The translations under genes and the position numbers were made by a program. The notes under the pieces were generated by a model. It did not search any database. It saw only the letters and a list, made by a program, of their open reading frames with translations, and had not been told where the DNA came from. From Desulfobacteraceae bacterium UBA5616 (GTDB lineage Bacteria; Desulfobacterota; Desulfobacteria; Desulfobacterales; UBA5616): a DNA stretch of 34,887 nt. Of the stretch, positions 8,718-16,576 are shown in pieces. The stretch's first letter is position 1. The number at the start of each line of letters is the position of its first letter. Location of the stretch: positions 230 through 35,116 of the forward strand of contig DIKO01000041.1 of NCBI GenBank assembly GCA_002423615.1, written 5' to 3'.

Positions 8718-8942
8718 GTGATATTTCTTGCTTGGCGAAAATCCGGATTCCTTTTCCTCCTCATGTTTGTTTTTTTAACACCTGTTTTCGCCTTGGCGTG
8801 GCCCGTGCCCGATACCGGGCAGACCGCTTCCATTACCGACACCTTCGGCGAGGATTCGGATTCAGAGACCATCACCCCGTCAACCCCGAACGACGGTGAG
8901 TTCTTGTGGACGGTAAGCGGTGCCGCGATATATCTGGAATAG
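8718..8942 (+). CDS. Secreted DUF1566-like protein, truncated fragment
   Basis: About 74 residues from a GTG at 8718 with AAGGA seven bases upstream. The first 30 residues form a clear signal peptide: basic start, hydrophobic FLFLLMFVFLTPVFALA, then cleavage near ALAWP. The following VPDTGQTASITDTFGEDSDS resembles the opening of DUF1566 exported proteins, which normally continue for more than 100 residues with a GLMWQ motif. Here the frame ends after a few more residues, so this looks like a 5' fragment. It starts five bases after the stop of the hydratase gene. Confidence 0.5.
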   Translation: MIFLAWRKSGFLFLLMFVFLTPVFALAWPVPDTGQTASITDTFGEDSDSETITPSTPNDGEFLWTVSGAAIYLE

Positions 8943-9002
8943 CTGCCCGGACGGGATGCGCGTTTACTCTGCTCATGGGCTGAATCACCATTCGGAGGGC
9001 AT

Positions 9003-9425
9003 ATGATCAACGGAACGTTTGAAAAAGTCGGCAAGACCGCAAAAAATTTGTATGGCCCCAGGGGGATGCTGGTCGGAGGTTTTACGCCTGAAGACCAGGA
9101 AGTTCTCCTGGGATTTCTGGAAAGCCTCCAATTTAAAAATTTACCCGTGGTTTTCGTTTCAGATACCGATAATGAAACCTTGATCAAGGAGTTGATTTCA
9201 CGGCCGGACCGGACGGGACGGGGCATGGAATCCAATCTTGACCGGATCATTATTCTATCCGGAATCACTGAAAATGAATTTCACCAAACCCTTTCCACTT
9301 ACCGGGCTCTCGGGCTTCTCCGCCCCCTGTGGGCAACCCTGACGCCGACTTCCGAAACCTGGCGTCTGTCGGCCCTGATCGCGGAACTGAAAAAAGAACG
9401 TTCAGCCATGGAGAAAAAACAATAA
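9003..9425 (+). CDS. DUF3783 domain-containing protein
   Basis: A 140-residue cytoplasmic protein. The C-terminal half carries the DUF3783 pattern: RIIILSGITENEFHQTL, YRALGLLRPLWATLTPTSE and WRLSALIAELKKER. The first half has GPRGMLVGGFTPEDQEVLLG followed by a strand-rich stretch (LPVVFVSDTD). The function of DUF3783 is unknown; such proteins are common in anaerobic Desulfobacterota and clostridia. The ATG at 9003 follows GGAGG. It is the last plus-strand gene before the convergent thiolase operon. Confidence 0.85.
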   Translation: MINGTFEKVGKTAKNLYGPRGMLVGGFTPEDQEVLLGFLESLQFKNLPVVFVSDTDNETLIKELISRPDRTGRGMESNLDRIIILSGITENEFHQTLSTYRALGLLRPLWATLTPTSETWRLSALIAELKKERSAMEKKQ

Positions 9426-9541
9426 GGGTGCACGGGATATAAAAACTTCTGATGCATGCGGAAGTTATCTAAGATCAACGAGCGTTTGGGTTCGTGGTTC
9501 CCGATTCAGCGAAATGTCTCCTAACATAACGGGTGTTAATG

Positions 9542-10711
9542 CTATTTTACCTTCTCCAGAATCTGGATGCCGCAGACGACGGCGGATTCATTCCCGCCGA
9601 AAAGCACGCTGCCCAGCATCTGTGCCAGGCCGATCCGGGCACCCTCCACCTGATAGCCGCCGGCCTGATTTCTCAGCTGCCGGACCACTTCACAATTGAC
9701 CCTGGCACCGCTGGCCCCCAGAGGATGACCCAGCGAAAGTAGTCCGCCGCTGGGATTGATGGGCAATTTTCCCTTCAAGTCATAAAATTTTTCACGAACG
9801 TATTTGATGCATTCCCCTTCCGGACAGAATCTCATGGGTTCATAGGCCGCTACCTCTTCACCGGAAAAGGCATCGTGAATTTCGGCAAAATCCAGGTCCC
9901 CGGGTTCGATGCCGGCCATGGTGTATGCCTTATCCGCGGCTTCCCGGTTGACCTGGCTGAAAAGAGGATCCTTCCGGGTGGAAAGCCACCCGCTGCTGTG
10001 GACGACGGACGCCGCAACCCTGATTTTGGGGTGGTTATTGATGTTGTGCTTCTTAAAATAGTCTTCCGAGCAGAGAATCAGGGCTGCGCCGCCGTCACTC
10101 TGGGGGCAGCATTGCAGCACGGTGATCGGATCGACCACGACCCGGGATTCCATGATCTGTTCGTAGGTGAGGGGTTTGTTATACTGGGCAAGAGGGTTGA
10201 ACCGGGCATTGTGATGGTTTTTAATGGCCGGATAGCACAGGTCTTCCATGGTGGCGCCCCGTTCATCGATTAACCGTTGATAGACGAAACTGAAGAAGCC
10301 CGGCATGGTGAGCCCCATCATCCCGCCGAAATCTTCCTTGATGGCCAGAAGGCCTTTACCCCCCTCTCGGGCTGCCTCGGTCAGGGACTCGAATCCCGCC
10401 GCCAAACCTACCTCGCAGAACCCTCCGGCAATATCCTTGTAGAGCATATGGACGGCTGTGTTACCGCTCGCGCACGCATTGTTCAGATTGACAATCGGAA
10501 TGGACCCGATCCCCAGCCGTGTAAAGGCCATTTGACCCTGCGTGGAAGGGCCTCTGCAATACCCGGCATAGGCCGCCTCAATTTCCCTGGCATTGATGCC
10601 GGCGTCCTTCACCGCTTCGACCGAAGCCGCCACTCCCAGATCAACCCCGGTTTTGTCTTCAAAAACCCCGAATTTTGTCTGTCCTATCCCAAGAACAAAA
10701 ACATCTCTCAT
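9542..10711 (-). CDS. Thiolase family protein (SCP2/acetyl-CoA acetyltransferase type)
   Basis: A 389-residue thiolase of the non-decarboxylating type that makes or cleaves a C-C bond between CoA thioesters. The nucleophilic Cys is in NNACASGNTAVHM, the catalytic His motif is EIHDAFSGEE, and the second His is in GHPLGASGARV. The late Cys of classical degradative thiolases (CxGGG) is replaced by SVLFGGNES, typical of the SCP2-like branch. Its ATG lies 18 bases after the stop of the DUF35 gene, with AAGGA upstream. Pairing with a DUF35 protein matches thiolases such as BbsAB of benzylsuccinate degradation, where the DUF35 partner binds the CoA substrate. The substrate is unknown. Confidence 0.9.
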   Translation of the reverse strand: MRDVFVLGIGQTKFGVFEDKTGVDLGVAASVEAVKDAGINAREIEAAYAGYCRGPSTQGQMAFTRLGIGSIPIVNLNNACASGNTAVHMLYKDIAGGFCEVGLAAGFESLTEAAREGGKGLLAIKEDFGGMMGLTMPGFFSFVYQRLIDERGATMEDLCYPAIKNHHNARFNPLAQYNKPLTYEQIMESRVVVDPITVLQCCPQSDGGAALILCSEDYFKKHNINNHPKIRVAASVVHSSGWLSTRKDPLFSQVNREAADKAYTMAGIEPGDLDFAEIHDAFSGEEVAAYEPMRFCPEGECIKYVREKFYDLKGKLPINPSGGLLSLGHPLGASGARVNCEVVRQLRNQAGGYQVEGARIGLAQMLGSVLFGGNESAVVCGIQILEKVK

Positions 10712-10729
10712 GATCCTTCACCCCCATCA

Positions 10730-11152
10730 TCATTTCGGCACAAAGTAGTAGCCGATGACATCGATCGTTTCATTGGCCTTCGTCTTTTTGTTGAACACCG
10801 TTTCCTCGTAAAGCTTCCCGAACTTGACGGCCAGCCTGTCGCCTTTCCTGACCATTACATCTTCGTCTTTTTCAACACGGCCGATCGTTCTGATTTCATC
10901 TTCCATGTCCACGATGGCCAGTGTGAACGGCGGATCGTAGGGCGGCACCGGTGCCCGCGTTGTGGTGGCTGCCAGAACCGTCACCTCATCCCCGAGGAAT
11001 ACGGTTTCCAATTTGTCCGACGCACAGTACGGGCAAAGTTCGGTCGGGGGAAAGGATTTCTTCCCACAATCCGTGCAATGTCGTCCCATAAGCGCCGGTG
11101 TGCCATTCCTGTCGCCGATAATCCCCTCTTTAAAATAGCGTTGCTTGTTCAT
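10730..11152 (-). CDS. DUF35 Zn-ribbon/OB-fold protein, thiolase partner
   Basis: A 140-residue rubredoxin-like zinc ribbon plus OB fold (DUF35). The zinc ligands are HCTDCGKKSFPPTELCPYC, at about residues 25-43. The OB fold follows with VTVLAATTTRAPVPPYDPPF, LAIVDMEDEIRTIGRV and GDRLAVKF. In archaeal HMG-CoA synthase complexes and in BbsA, this domain bridges a thiolase and holds the CoA ester. The gene sits between two thiolase-family genes on one transcript, with AGGAAG before the ATG. A non-catalytic scaffold or channel role is inferred from those relatives. Confidence 0.9.
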   Translation of the reverse strand: MNKQRYFKEGIIGDRNGTPALMGRHCTDCGKKSFPPTELCPYCASDKLETVFLGDEVTVLAATTTRAPVPPYDPPFTLAIVDMEDEIRTIGRVEKDEDVMVRKGDRLAVKFGKLYEETVFNKKTKANETIDVIGYYFVPK

Positions 11153-11197
11153 ATCTTCCTCTCTCCTGTTTCACCGGAATTCCCCACGAGATGAAAT

Positions 11198-12739
11198 TTA
11201 TCTTAAGGAAAAGCGGTTGCCCACCCCGTCCGAGGTCACCTCAATAATTTTGTCGAGAAAGTCCTGGTCTGCGATCAAACACGGCGTTTCCCGATCAGAC
11301 GCGTCCGTGACCGCCAAAAAACGCGCGTTTGTTCGACATAAGCGCCCAATGACGTGGGCACGCGCGGGAGAACCTTTGCGGTAGGTGACACTATAGCTTT
11401 CGACGACGGCTTCACCTTCCGGTGCCATATCCAGATCCGGAGCAGGCGCTTCGTCAAGCGCCATTTGAATTTGATTGTCGGCATGAAAAACCCAGCCGTT
11501 CGGAGGCATTTCCCGGCTGTAAACCCCGATTGAATGCTTGGACAGAAATCCGCCGTTTGCGCCTACGACGCCGATGCCGGCGGGTATTTCCCGCAGGTGA
11601 CGGACAACGGAAACGATGCCGTGCATGGAATAGTTGTTCCCGGGGCCGCCGAAGTACGGCAGCCCTCCTGTGACGGTTAACCCGCGAGGGTCTTCCGGTG
11701 ATATCCCCAGGGATTCACAGGCATTGAATACCGCAATGGGAAAGCAGCTGTAAAGATCGAAAACATCAACATCGTCCGGGGACACCTGGGCGCGCTGCAA
11801 GGCGGTGCGGTAAGCCATCCGCATTGCCGGAGACCCATCGAGCTGCGGGCGTTCAAGGATGGTGCGCTCTTTCAAATCACAGGACCCCTTCAAATAAATC
11901 CACCGGGATTCATCAACCCCCCACTTCCGTGCCTGACCAATGGTGGTCAACACGAGAGCGGCGGCCTGATTGACGCCGTCTTTAGCCACCATCGCCCTGG
12001 TATAGGGCTGAAAAATATAGGGGTTGGTTTTGCTGACCGACGCGATGGTTTCGGCGTCCATTGCCTGGGGGAACATGGCTGTCGGGTGATTCGCGGCAAC
12101 TTTTGAGAAGGGCGCCAGTAATTTACCCATCAGAAGCGCATACTCGTCGCGGGTCTTGCTGAGCCGCCTGCGGCGGGCATTCTCCAATACGCCATAAATG
12201 GCGCCGGGAAGCAGAAAATCGTTCTCCAGCTCCTGAAGGGTCAAAATTCCGTCAGCGCCCCACCCCCGGTCGTCGATCTGGCCGGCCGTGGAATCTTCCC
12301 AGTTTAGTGCGACCTGGTTTCGTTTTGCCGCCTTTACACTGGCGATGGCCTCGCCTCCGGTCAATAAAACAGCCTTGAATCGTCTTTCAGCCAGGCGCCT
12401 GCAAAACTCGTTCACCAGTTTTTGCGGGGATTGCCCCCCGGAAATCTCGTAACAGGCATATTCAGGGTTGGCGCCGATTCTGCGCGCAACAGCCCGGGGC
12501 ATATTTTTTACATTTTCAATAGAATTCATGTATCTGGGGGAGGAATCGGAAAATGTCCGCACAGACGCAACGGCATCGATACCCCCGATCAACCGTTTCC
12601 CGCTTCCCGTATCCTCCAGCGCGGAATTCGCCGCACAGGCTGCCAGATCCACAACGGATCGGGCGGTGGTCAGATCTTTCGGCACTTGTTCACAGACTTC
12701 ACCCACACCGATGATAACCGGTACATTCTCAATTGACAT
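11198..12739 (-). CDS. Thiolase-like protein lacking the canonical Cys nucleophile
   Basis: A 513-residue protein related to acetyl-CoA acetyltransferases but about 120 residues longer. The fold is recognisable: VIIGVGEVCE start, DLAACAANSALEDTG, VFDLYSCFPIAVFNACESLG, GLPYFGGPGNNYSMHGI and VGANGGFLSKHSIGVYS. The site that normally holds the nucleophilic Cys (CASG) reads YEISGGQSPQKLVN, without Cys. This matches a known long thiolase-like group with uncertain activity. The extra C-terminal region contains AHVIGRL and ANARFLAVTD-like strands, resembling a small OB-like domain. AAAGG lies about nine bases before the ATG at 12739; an in-frame GTG at 12745 is an alternative start. First gene of a three-gene operon with DUF35 and a regular thiolase. 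Confidence 0.85.
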   Translation of the reverse strand: MSIENVPVIIGVGEVCEQVPKDLTTARSVVDLAACAANSALEDTGSGKRLIGGIDAVASVRTFSDSSPRYMNSIENVKNMPRAVARRIGANPEYACYEISGGQSPQKLVNEFCRRLAERRFKAVLLTGGEAIASVKAAKRNQVALNWEDSTAGQIDDRGWGADGILTLQELENDFLLPGAIYGVLENARRRRLSKTRDEYALLMGKLLAPFSKVAANHPTAMFPQAMDAETIASVSKTNPYIFQPYTRAMVAKDGVNQAAALVLTTIGQARKWGVDESRWIYLKGSCDLKERTILERPQLDGSPAMRMAYRTALQRAQVSPDDVDVFDLYSCFPIAVFNACESLGISPEDPRGLTVTGGLPYFGGPGNNYSMHGIVSVVRHLREIPAGIGVVGANGGFLSKHSIGVYSREMPPNGWVFHADNQIQMALDEAPAPDLDMAPEGEAVVESYSVTYRKGSPARAHVIGRLCRTNARFLAVTDASDRETPCLIADQDFLDKIIEVTSDGVGNRFSLR

Positions 12740-13043
12740 TTGCACAGACCTTTTTGGGGCTGGAATACCCGTTTGCTTGTTGTTTCCTGATTTGTGTTAC
12801 CCGTGGCCGATATGAATATAAACATATTTCGGGAAATATTGAGCATCGCAGCTGTTGTTGATATTTTTCTACCTACCGGAATTCAACCTCCTTGTCAAAA
12901 ACAAACGAGGTTGATAACTGGTGCACGCCTGCCGTGGCCATGGGTAAGACAATGGAATTCGCTGTTGTTTTCGTATCCCGGAATCGGTATAGAATAAAAA
13001 ATGGTATCTTTATAGGCCCGAATTTATTTAAAGGATTAAAGTG
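12740..13043. promoter_or_regulatory. Divergent promoter region with a palindromic candidate operator
   Basis: About 300 bases separate the minus-strand thiolase operon from the plus-strand SDR/CoA-transferase genes. The region is locally AT-rich. A 16-base perfect palindrome, ATATTTCGGGAAATAT (7-base arms around GG), lies at 12824-12839, about 85 bases upstream of the thiolase-like start. Its size and symmetry are typical of TetR-family or similar dimeric repressor sites. I saw no gene for such a regulator in the window. No other coding potential was seen here. Confidence 0.35.
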
Positions 13044-13850
13044 ATGCAAATAAAGGATAAAGTTATTGTTGTAACCGGCGGAGCCAACGGCATCGGCGAA
13101 GCCCTATGCCGGCGGTTTGTAAAGGAAAAAGCCCGTGGGGTGGTTGCCGCGGATCTCGATGAGGATCGCGTGAAAACCGTGGCGACCGAACTGGGCATCC
13201 TGGGAATAAAAGTGGATGTGACAAATGAGTCGGACATTGTCAATCTGGTCAAAACAACGGAAAAACGGATCGGCCCCATAGACCTTTTTTGTTCCAACGC
13301 CGGCATCATCTCATCTGATGCTCCCGGCTGGACGGCTGCTTCCGCCGACAACGTGATCTGGCAAAAATCCTAAATCCACGTTATGGCGCATGTATACGCA
13401 GCCAGGGCGGTACTGCCGGGTATGATCGCACGGGGCGAAGGGTACCTCCTGAATACATCTTCGGCAGCCGGCCTTCTCAACCAGATCGGCAGCGCTCCCT
13501 ATTCTACTACCAAACATGCCGCTATCGGCTTTGCTGAAGCGCTGGCCATCACCCATGGGGATGACGGCATCAAGGTCTCGGTATTGTGTCCACAGGCGGT
13601 CAACACCCGGATGATCGCCGGTTCCGAGGGGGGCTCCGCTGCCGTGGATGGCATCATGGAGCCGGAAGACGTGGCCGAATGCGTGATCCGGGGACTGGCC
13701 GAAGAAACATTCCTGATCCTGCCTCACCCGAAGGTGAAAACCTATTATCAACGAAAAGCATCCGACTATGACCGCTGGATAAACGGCATGCGTCGCTTTG
13801 CACAAAACATCATTCCTTACATGAAAGACGTGCATCGGGGACGATCCTAA
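13044..13850 (+). pseudogene. Short-chain dehydrogenase/reductase, interrupted by an in-frame TAA
   Basis: One SDR gene split by TAA at 13371-13373. Upstream of it are the NAD(P) motif TGGANGIG and the SNAGI strand. Downstream, in the same frame, come NTSSAAGL, the catalytic SAPYSTTKHA (Ser-Tyr-Lys) and CPQAVNTRM. Total length would be about 268 residues, normal for the family. Relatives read roughly WQ-x-SW-(D/E)-x-NVMAHVYAAR here. The sequence reads WQKS-stop-IHVMAHVYAAR, one residue short. Loss of three G from TGGGAA would give exactly TAA, so a 3-base deletion is the simplest lesion. A fragment could restart at the ATG at 13383 but would lack the Rossmann nucleotide loop. AAGGA lies eight bases before the ATG at 13044. 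Confidence 0.8.
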
Positions 13851-13873
13851 ATCATCATGGGAGAAGCCGTGAG

Positions 13874-15073
13874 ATGGAAAAGGCGTTAGAGGGTATAAGG
13901 GTCCTGGACCTGGGCGAAACCATTTCCGCATCCTACTGTGGGAAGCTGTTGGGCGATTTCGGTGCGGAAGTGATCAAGGTGGAAAATCCCCGGGGCGGGG
14001 ATCCGGCAAGGAACGCGGGCCCTTTTCCCCAAGATGTCCCCCATCCTGAATGCAGCGCCCTTTTTCTGTACTTGAACACCAGTAAAAAAAGCATTTCCCT
14101 GAATATTCATGATCCGTCCGGCGCCGCAATATTGAAGCGCCTGGTGAAAAAAGCGGATGTCGTGGTTGAGAATTTCCCGCCGGGAACCTTACAGCGCTGC
14201 GGCCTTTCCTATGAGGTGCTGGAATCGGTCAATCCGGGAATCATCCTCGTATCCATAACGGATTTCGGCCAAACCGGACCCTACCGGGATTATAAAGGCG
14301 GGCGCCTTGTGGGAAACGCCCTTTCCGGGTATGCATACATCAACGGAGATCCTGACCGGGAACCCCTGGCCGGTGGAGGAGACCAGCCTGCCTATCAGGG
14401 CGGACTTCATGCGTATACCGGGGTGATGGCCGCTTTGCTGCATCGGGATATGACCGGTGCGGGTCAGCAGATCGACATCTCTACGATGGAGTGCATGGCC
14501 TCCCTTCACCAGTTCACCCTTAACCGTTTTGCCTATTCCGGGATGATTCAGAAACGGGTGGGCAACCGGTATGTATTCAGCCATCCCATTACGCTTTATC
14601 CCTGCAAAGACGGGCATGTTTCGATCTCTCCCTCGTCGGAAGATCAGGCGGAAAGGATGTTGATCATGATGGATATGACGCATTTGCTTGAAGACGAAAG
14701 ATTTCAGACGGGATATCACCGCCTGGTGTATGCCGATGAATTCGATGCGCTGGTGAAGCCCTGGTTCCTGGATAGAAAAAAGAAGGAAATTGTGGAACTA
14801 TGCCAGGAATTCAGGGTCCCGGCAGCATACGTGAATAACCTGAAAGATCTCCTGGAAGACCCCCAGTATCAGGCCAGGAAATTCTGGACCAGCCTGGATC
14901 ATCCTGTGGCGGGAAGACTTCCCTATGCCGGTGCGCCGTTTAAAATGTCTGAAACGCCCGCAAAACCGGAAAGGGCGCCGTTGCTCGGCGAGAACAACGA
15001 AGAGATCTACTTCGGAAAGCTGGGTATGACGTCGGAAGAACTCGGCACCCTGAGAGACAGGGGTATTGTATAA
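13874..15073 (+). CDS. Type III CoA-transferase (CaiB/BaiF family)
   Basis: A 399-residue family III CoA-transferase, which moves CoA between carboxylic acids through an enzyme-bound anhydride. Family features are clear: GIRVLDLGETISASYCGKLL, GAEVIKVENPRGGDPAR, NTSKKSISLNI, VVVENFPPGTL and the GQQIDISTMECMA segment. The usual catalytic Asp of formyl-CoA transferase aligns with Glu206 (TMEC), if my by-eye alignment is right. The gene starts 24 bases after the broken SDR gene and is followed after 21 bases by a second CoA-transferase. Adjacent pairs form heteromeric enzymes in benzylsuccinate degradation (BbsEF), so the two proteins may be subunits of one enzyme. The substrate is unknown. Confidence 0.9.
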   Translation: MEKALEGIRVLDLGETISASYCGKLLGDFGAEVIKVENPRGGDPARNAGPFPQDVPHPECSALFLYLNTSKKSISLNIHDPSGAAILKRLVKKADVVVENFPPGTLQRCGLSYEVLESVNPGIILVSITDFGQTGPYRDYKGGRLVGNALSGYAYINGDPDREPLAGGGDQPAYQGGLHAYTGVMAALLHRDMTGAGQQIDISTMECMASLHQFTLNRFAYSGMIQKRVGNRYVFSHPITLYPCKDGHVSISPSSEDQAERMLIMMDMTHLLEDERFQTGYHRLVYADEFDALVKPWFLDRKKKEIVELCQEFRVPAAYVNNLKDLLEDPQYQARKFWTSLDHPVAGRLPYAGAPFKMSETPAKPERAPLLGENNEEIYFGKLGMTSEELGTLRDRGIV

Positions 15074-15094
15074 CAGCAACGATCGAGGTGAATC

Positions 15095-16351
15095 ATGGCA
15101 TTGCCATTGGAGGGCGTGAGGGTGCTGGATCTCTCCCAGGTATGGTCCGGACCCCTTGCCGGACGGATTCTCGCGGATATGGGGGCAGAAGTCATCTATA
15201 TCATGAGCCGGCAGCGGATCCCTTTAACCCAGGTCAGCCCGGAGGTTGCCACAATTCTGGGTTGGTACCCCAATAATGACCCCGGAGAAGATCCATGGAA
15301 TCGAAGCTCCGTGTATAATGATTTTGCCCGGAACAAACTCGGGATCACCCTTGAACTGAACACGGATGAGGGGATTGATGTCTTTAAACGGCTGGTCAAG
15401 GTCAGTGATGTCGTATTAGAGAATTTCAGCCCCCGGGTGATGCCGAATTTCGGCCTGGATCACCCTGACTTAAAAAAAATTAATGCCGGGATTATTATGT
15501 GCCGAATGCCGGGTTATGGGTTGTCCGGCCCTTACCGGGAATTTGTTTCCTTCGGCACGAATCTGGATCCGGCTTCCGGCATGGCGAGCCTTATGGGATA
15601 CCCCGGCGAGGAAGTCCATATGTCCGGAAATGCCTACCCCGACCCGGTTGCCGGCTTGCACGCCGCGGCAGCCATACTGACGGCCCTGTATCACCGGCGC
15701 CGAACGGGCAAAGGTCAGGGAATCGACCTTTCTCAGGCGGAATCGGCGACGTGTGTCATCGGGGAGGCCGTTCTGGGATACGCCGTAAACGGGAAAATCC
15801 CCCGGAACCGCGGAAACCGGCATCCGGAATATGCTCCCCAGGGCTGTTATCCCTGCAAGGGCGAAGATAAATGGGTCATGATAGCCGTGACGACGGAAGC
15901 CCAATGGTCGGCTTTTTGCCGGGCCATGGATATTTCCGATCTGGCGGATGACCCAAACTATTCGACCGCCGGTTTGCGGGTCAAAAACCAGGATGAGCTG
16001 GACAAACGGATCAGTACCTGGACGCTCAATTACGCTCATTACGAAATAATGGAAAGGCTTCAGAAAGTCGGGGTTCCGGCTGGAGCCGTGCTGAATGCCG
16101 CAGAACTGTCGGCCGATCCCCACCTGGCGGAAAGGGATTTTTTTTGGGAAATTGAACACCCCAGAGCAGGGCGTCATCAATACTGCGGACTGCCCATCCG
16201 GTTTTCCGGCACGCCACCCTGCCCGAGACGTCCCGCACCCCTCCTGGGCCAGCATAACCGCCTGGTACTCTCCGGAATTTTAGGGCTTTCCGATGAGGAA
16301 ATCGATGGTCTTGAACAAAAGGGCATTATCGGCTCAACGCCGTTGATGTAA
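15095..16351 (+). CDS. Type III CoA-transferase (CaiB/BaiF family), second copy
   Basis: A 418-residue paralogue of the preceding gene. It has GVRVLDLSQVWSGPLAGRIL, MGAEVIYIMS, NKLGITLEL, VVLENFSPRVMPNFGL and GKGQGIDLSQAESATCV. As in its neighbour, the position expected for the catalytic Asp appears to be Glu (Glu216 in QAES). The acidic insert GYPGEEVHMSGNAYPDPVAGLHA is typical of the BaiF-like branch. GAGG lies just upstream of the ATG at 15095. The two CoA-transferase genes are probably one transcript and could encode a heteromer. Confidence 0.9.
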   Translation: MALPLEGVRVLDLSQVWSGPLAGRILADMGAEVIYIMSRQRIPLTQVSPEVATILGWYPNNDPGEDPWNRSSVYNDFARNKLGITLELNTDEGIDVFKRLVKVSDVVLENFSPRVMPNFGLDHPDLKKINAGIIMCRMPGYGLSGPYREFVSFGTNLDPASGMASLMGYPGEEVHMSGNAYPDPVAGLHAAAAILTALYHRRRTGKGQGIDLSQAESATCVIGEAVLGYAVNGKIPRNRGNRHPEYAPQGCYPCKGEDKWVMIAVTTEAQWSAFCRAMDISDLADDPNYSTAGLRVKNQDELDKRISTWTLNYAHYEIMERLQKVGVPAGAVLNAAELSADPHLAERDFFWEIEHPRAGRHQYCGLPIRFSGTPPCPRRPAPLLGQHNRLVLSGILGLSDEEIDGLEQKGIIGSTPLM

Positions 16352-16576
16352 TCCGGTTTGCGTATCCGGCTCCGTTGCCGGTTCTTCCGTGGACACCCCT
16401 GCTGCTGGAATGATGCGGTGTTTCCGGGCAGGACATTCTGAAGAATCCGGTTGGATAGACAAATAACAGTTTTGATAAATTCTTGACAACAAATAGCGGA
16501 TAGGTTCATGAAAAAAGATTGTAGCAGAACGGACAGTATAGTGAATGTAAACCGCAGAGGAATTGGAACCGATAAC

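Noticed and set aside
10277..11194. A 305-codon frame on the plus strand
   Set aside because: It is antisense to the thiolase and DUF35 genes, whose motifs are clear; its composition is that of a reverse-strand shadow.
13371..13373. Recoding or readthrough of the stop in the SDR gene
   Set aside because: The codon is TAA, not TGA or TAG, and no recoding hairpin is visible directly after it; a deletion is simpler.
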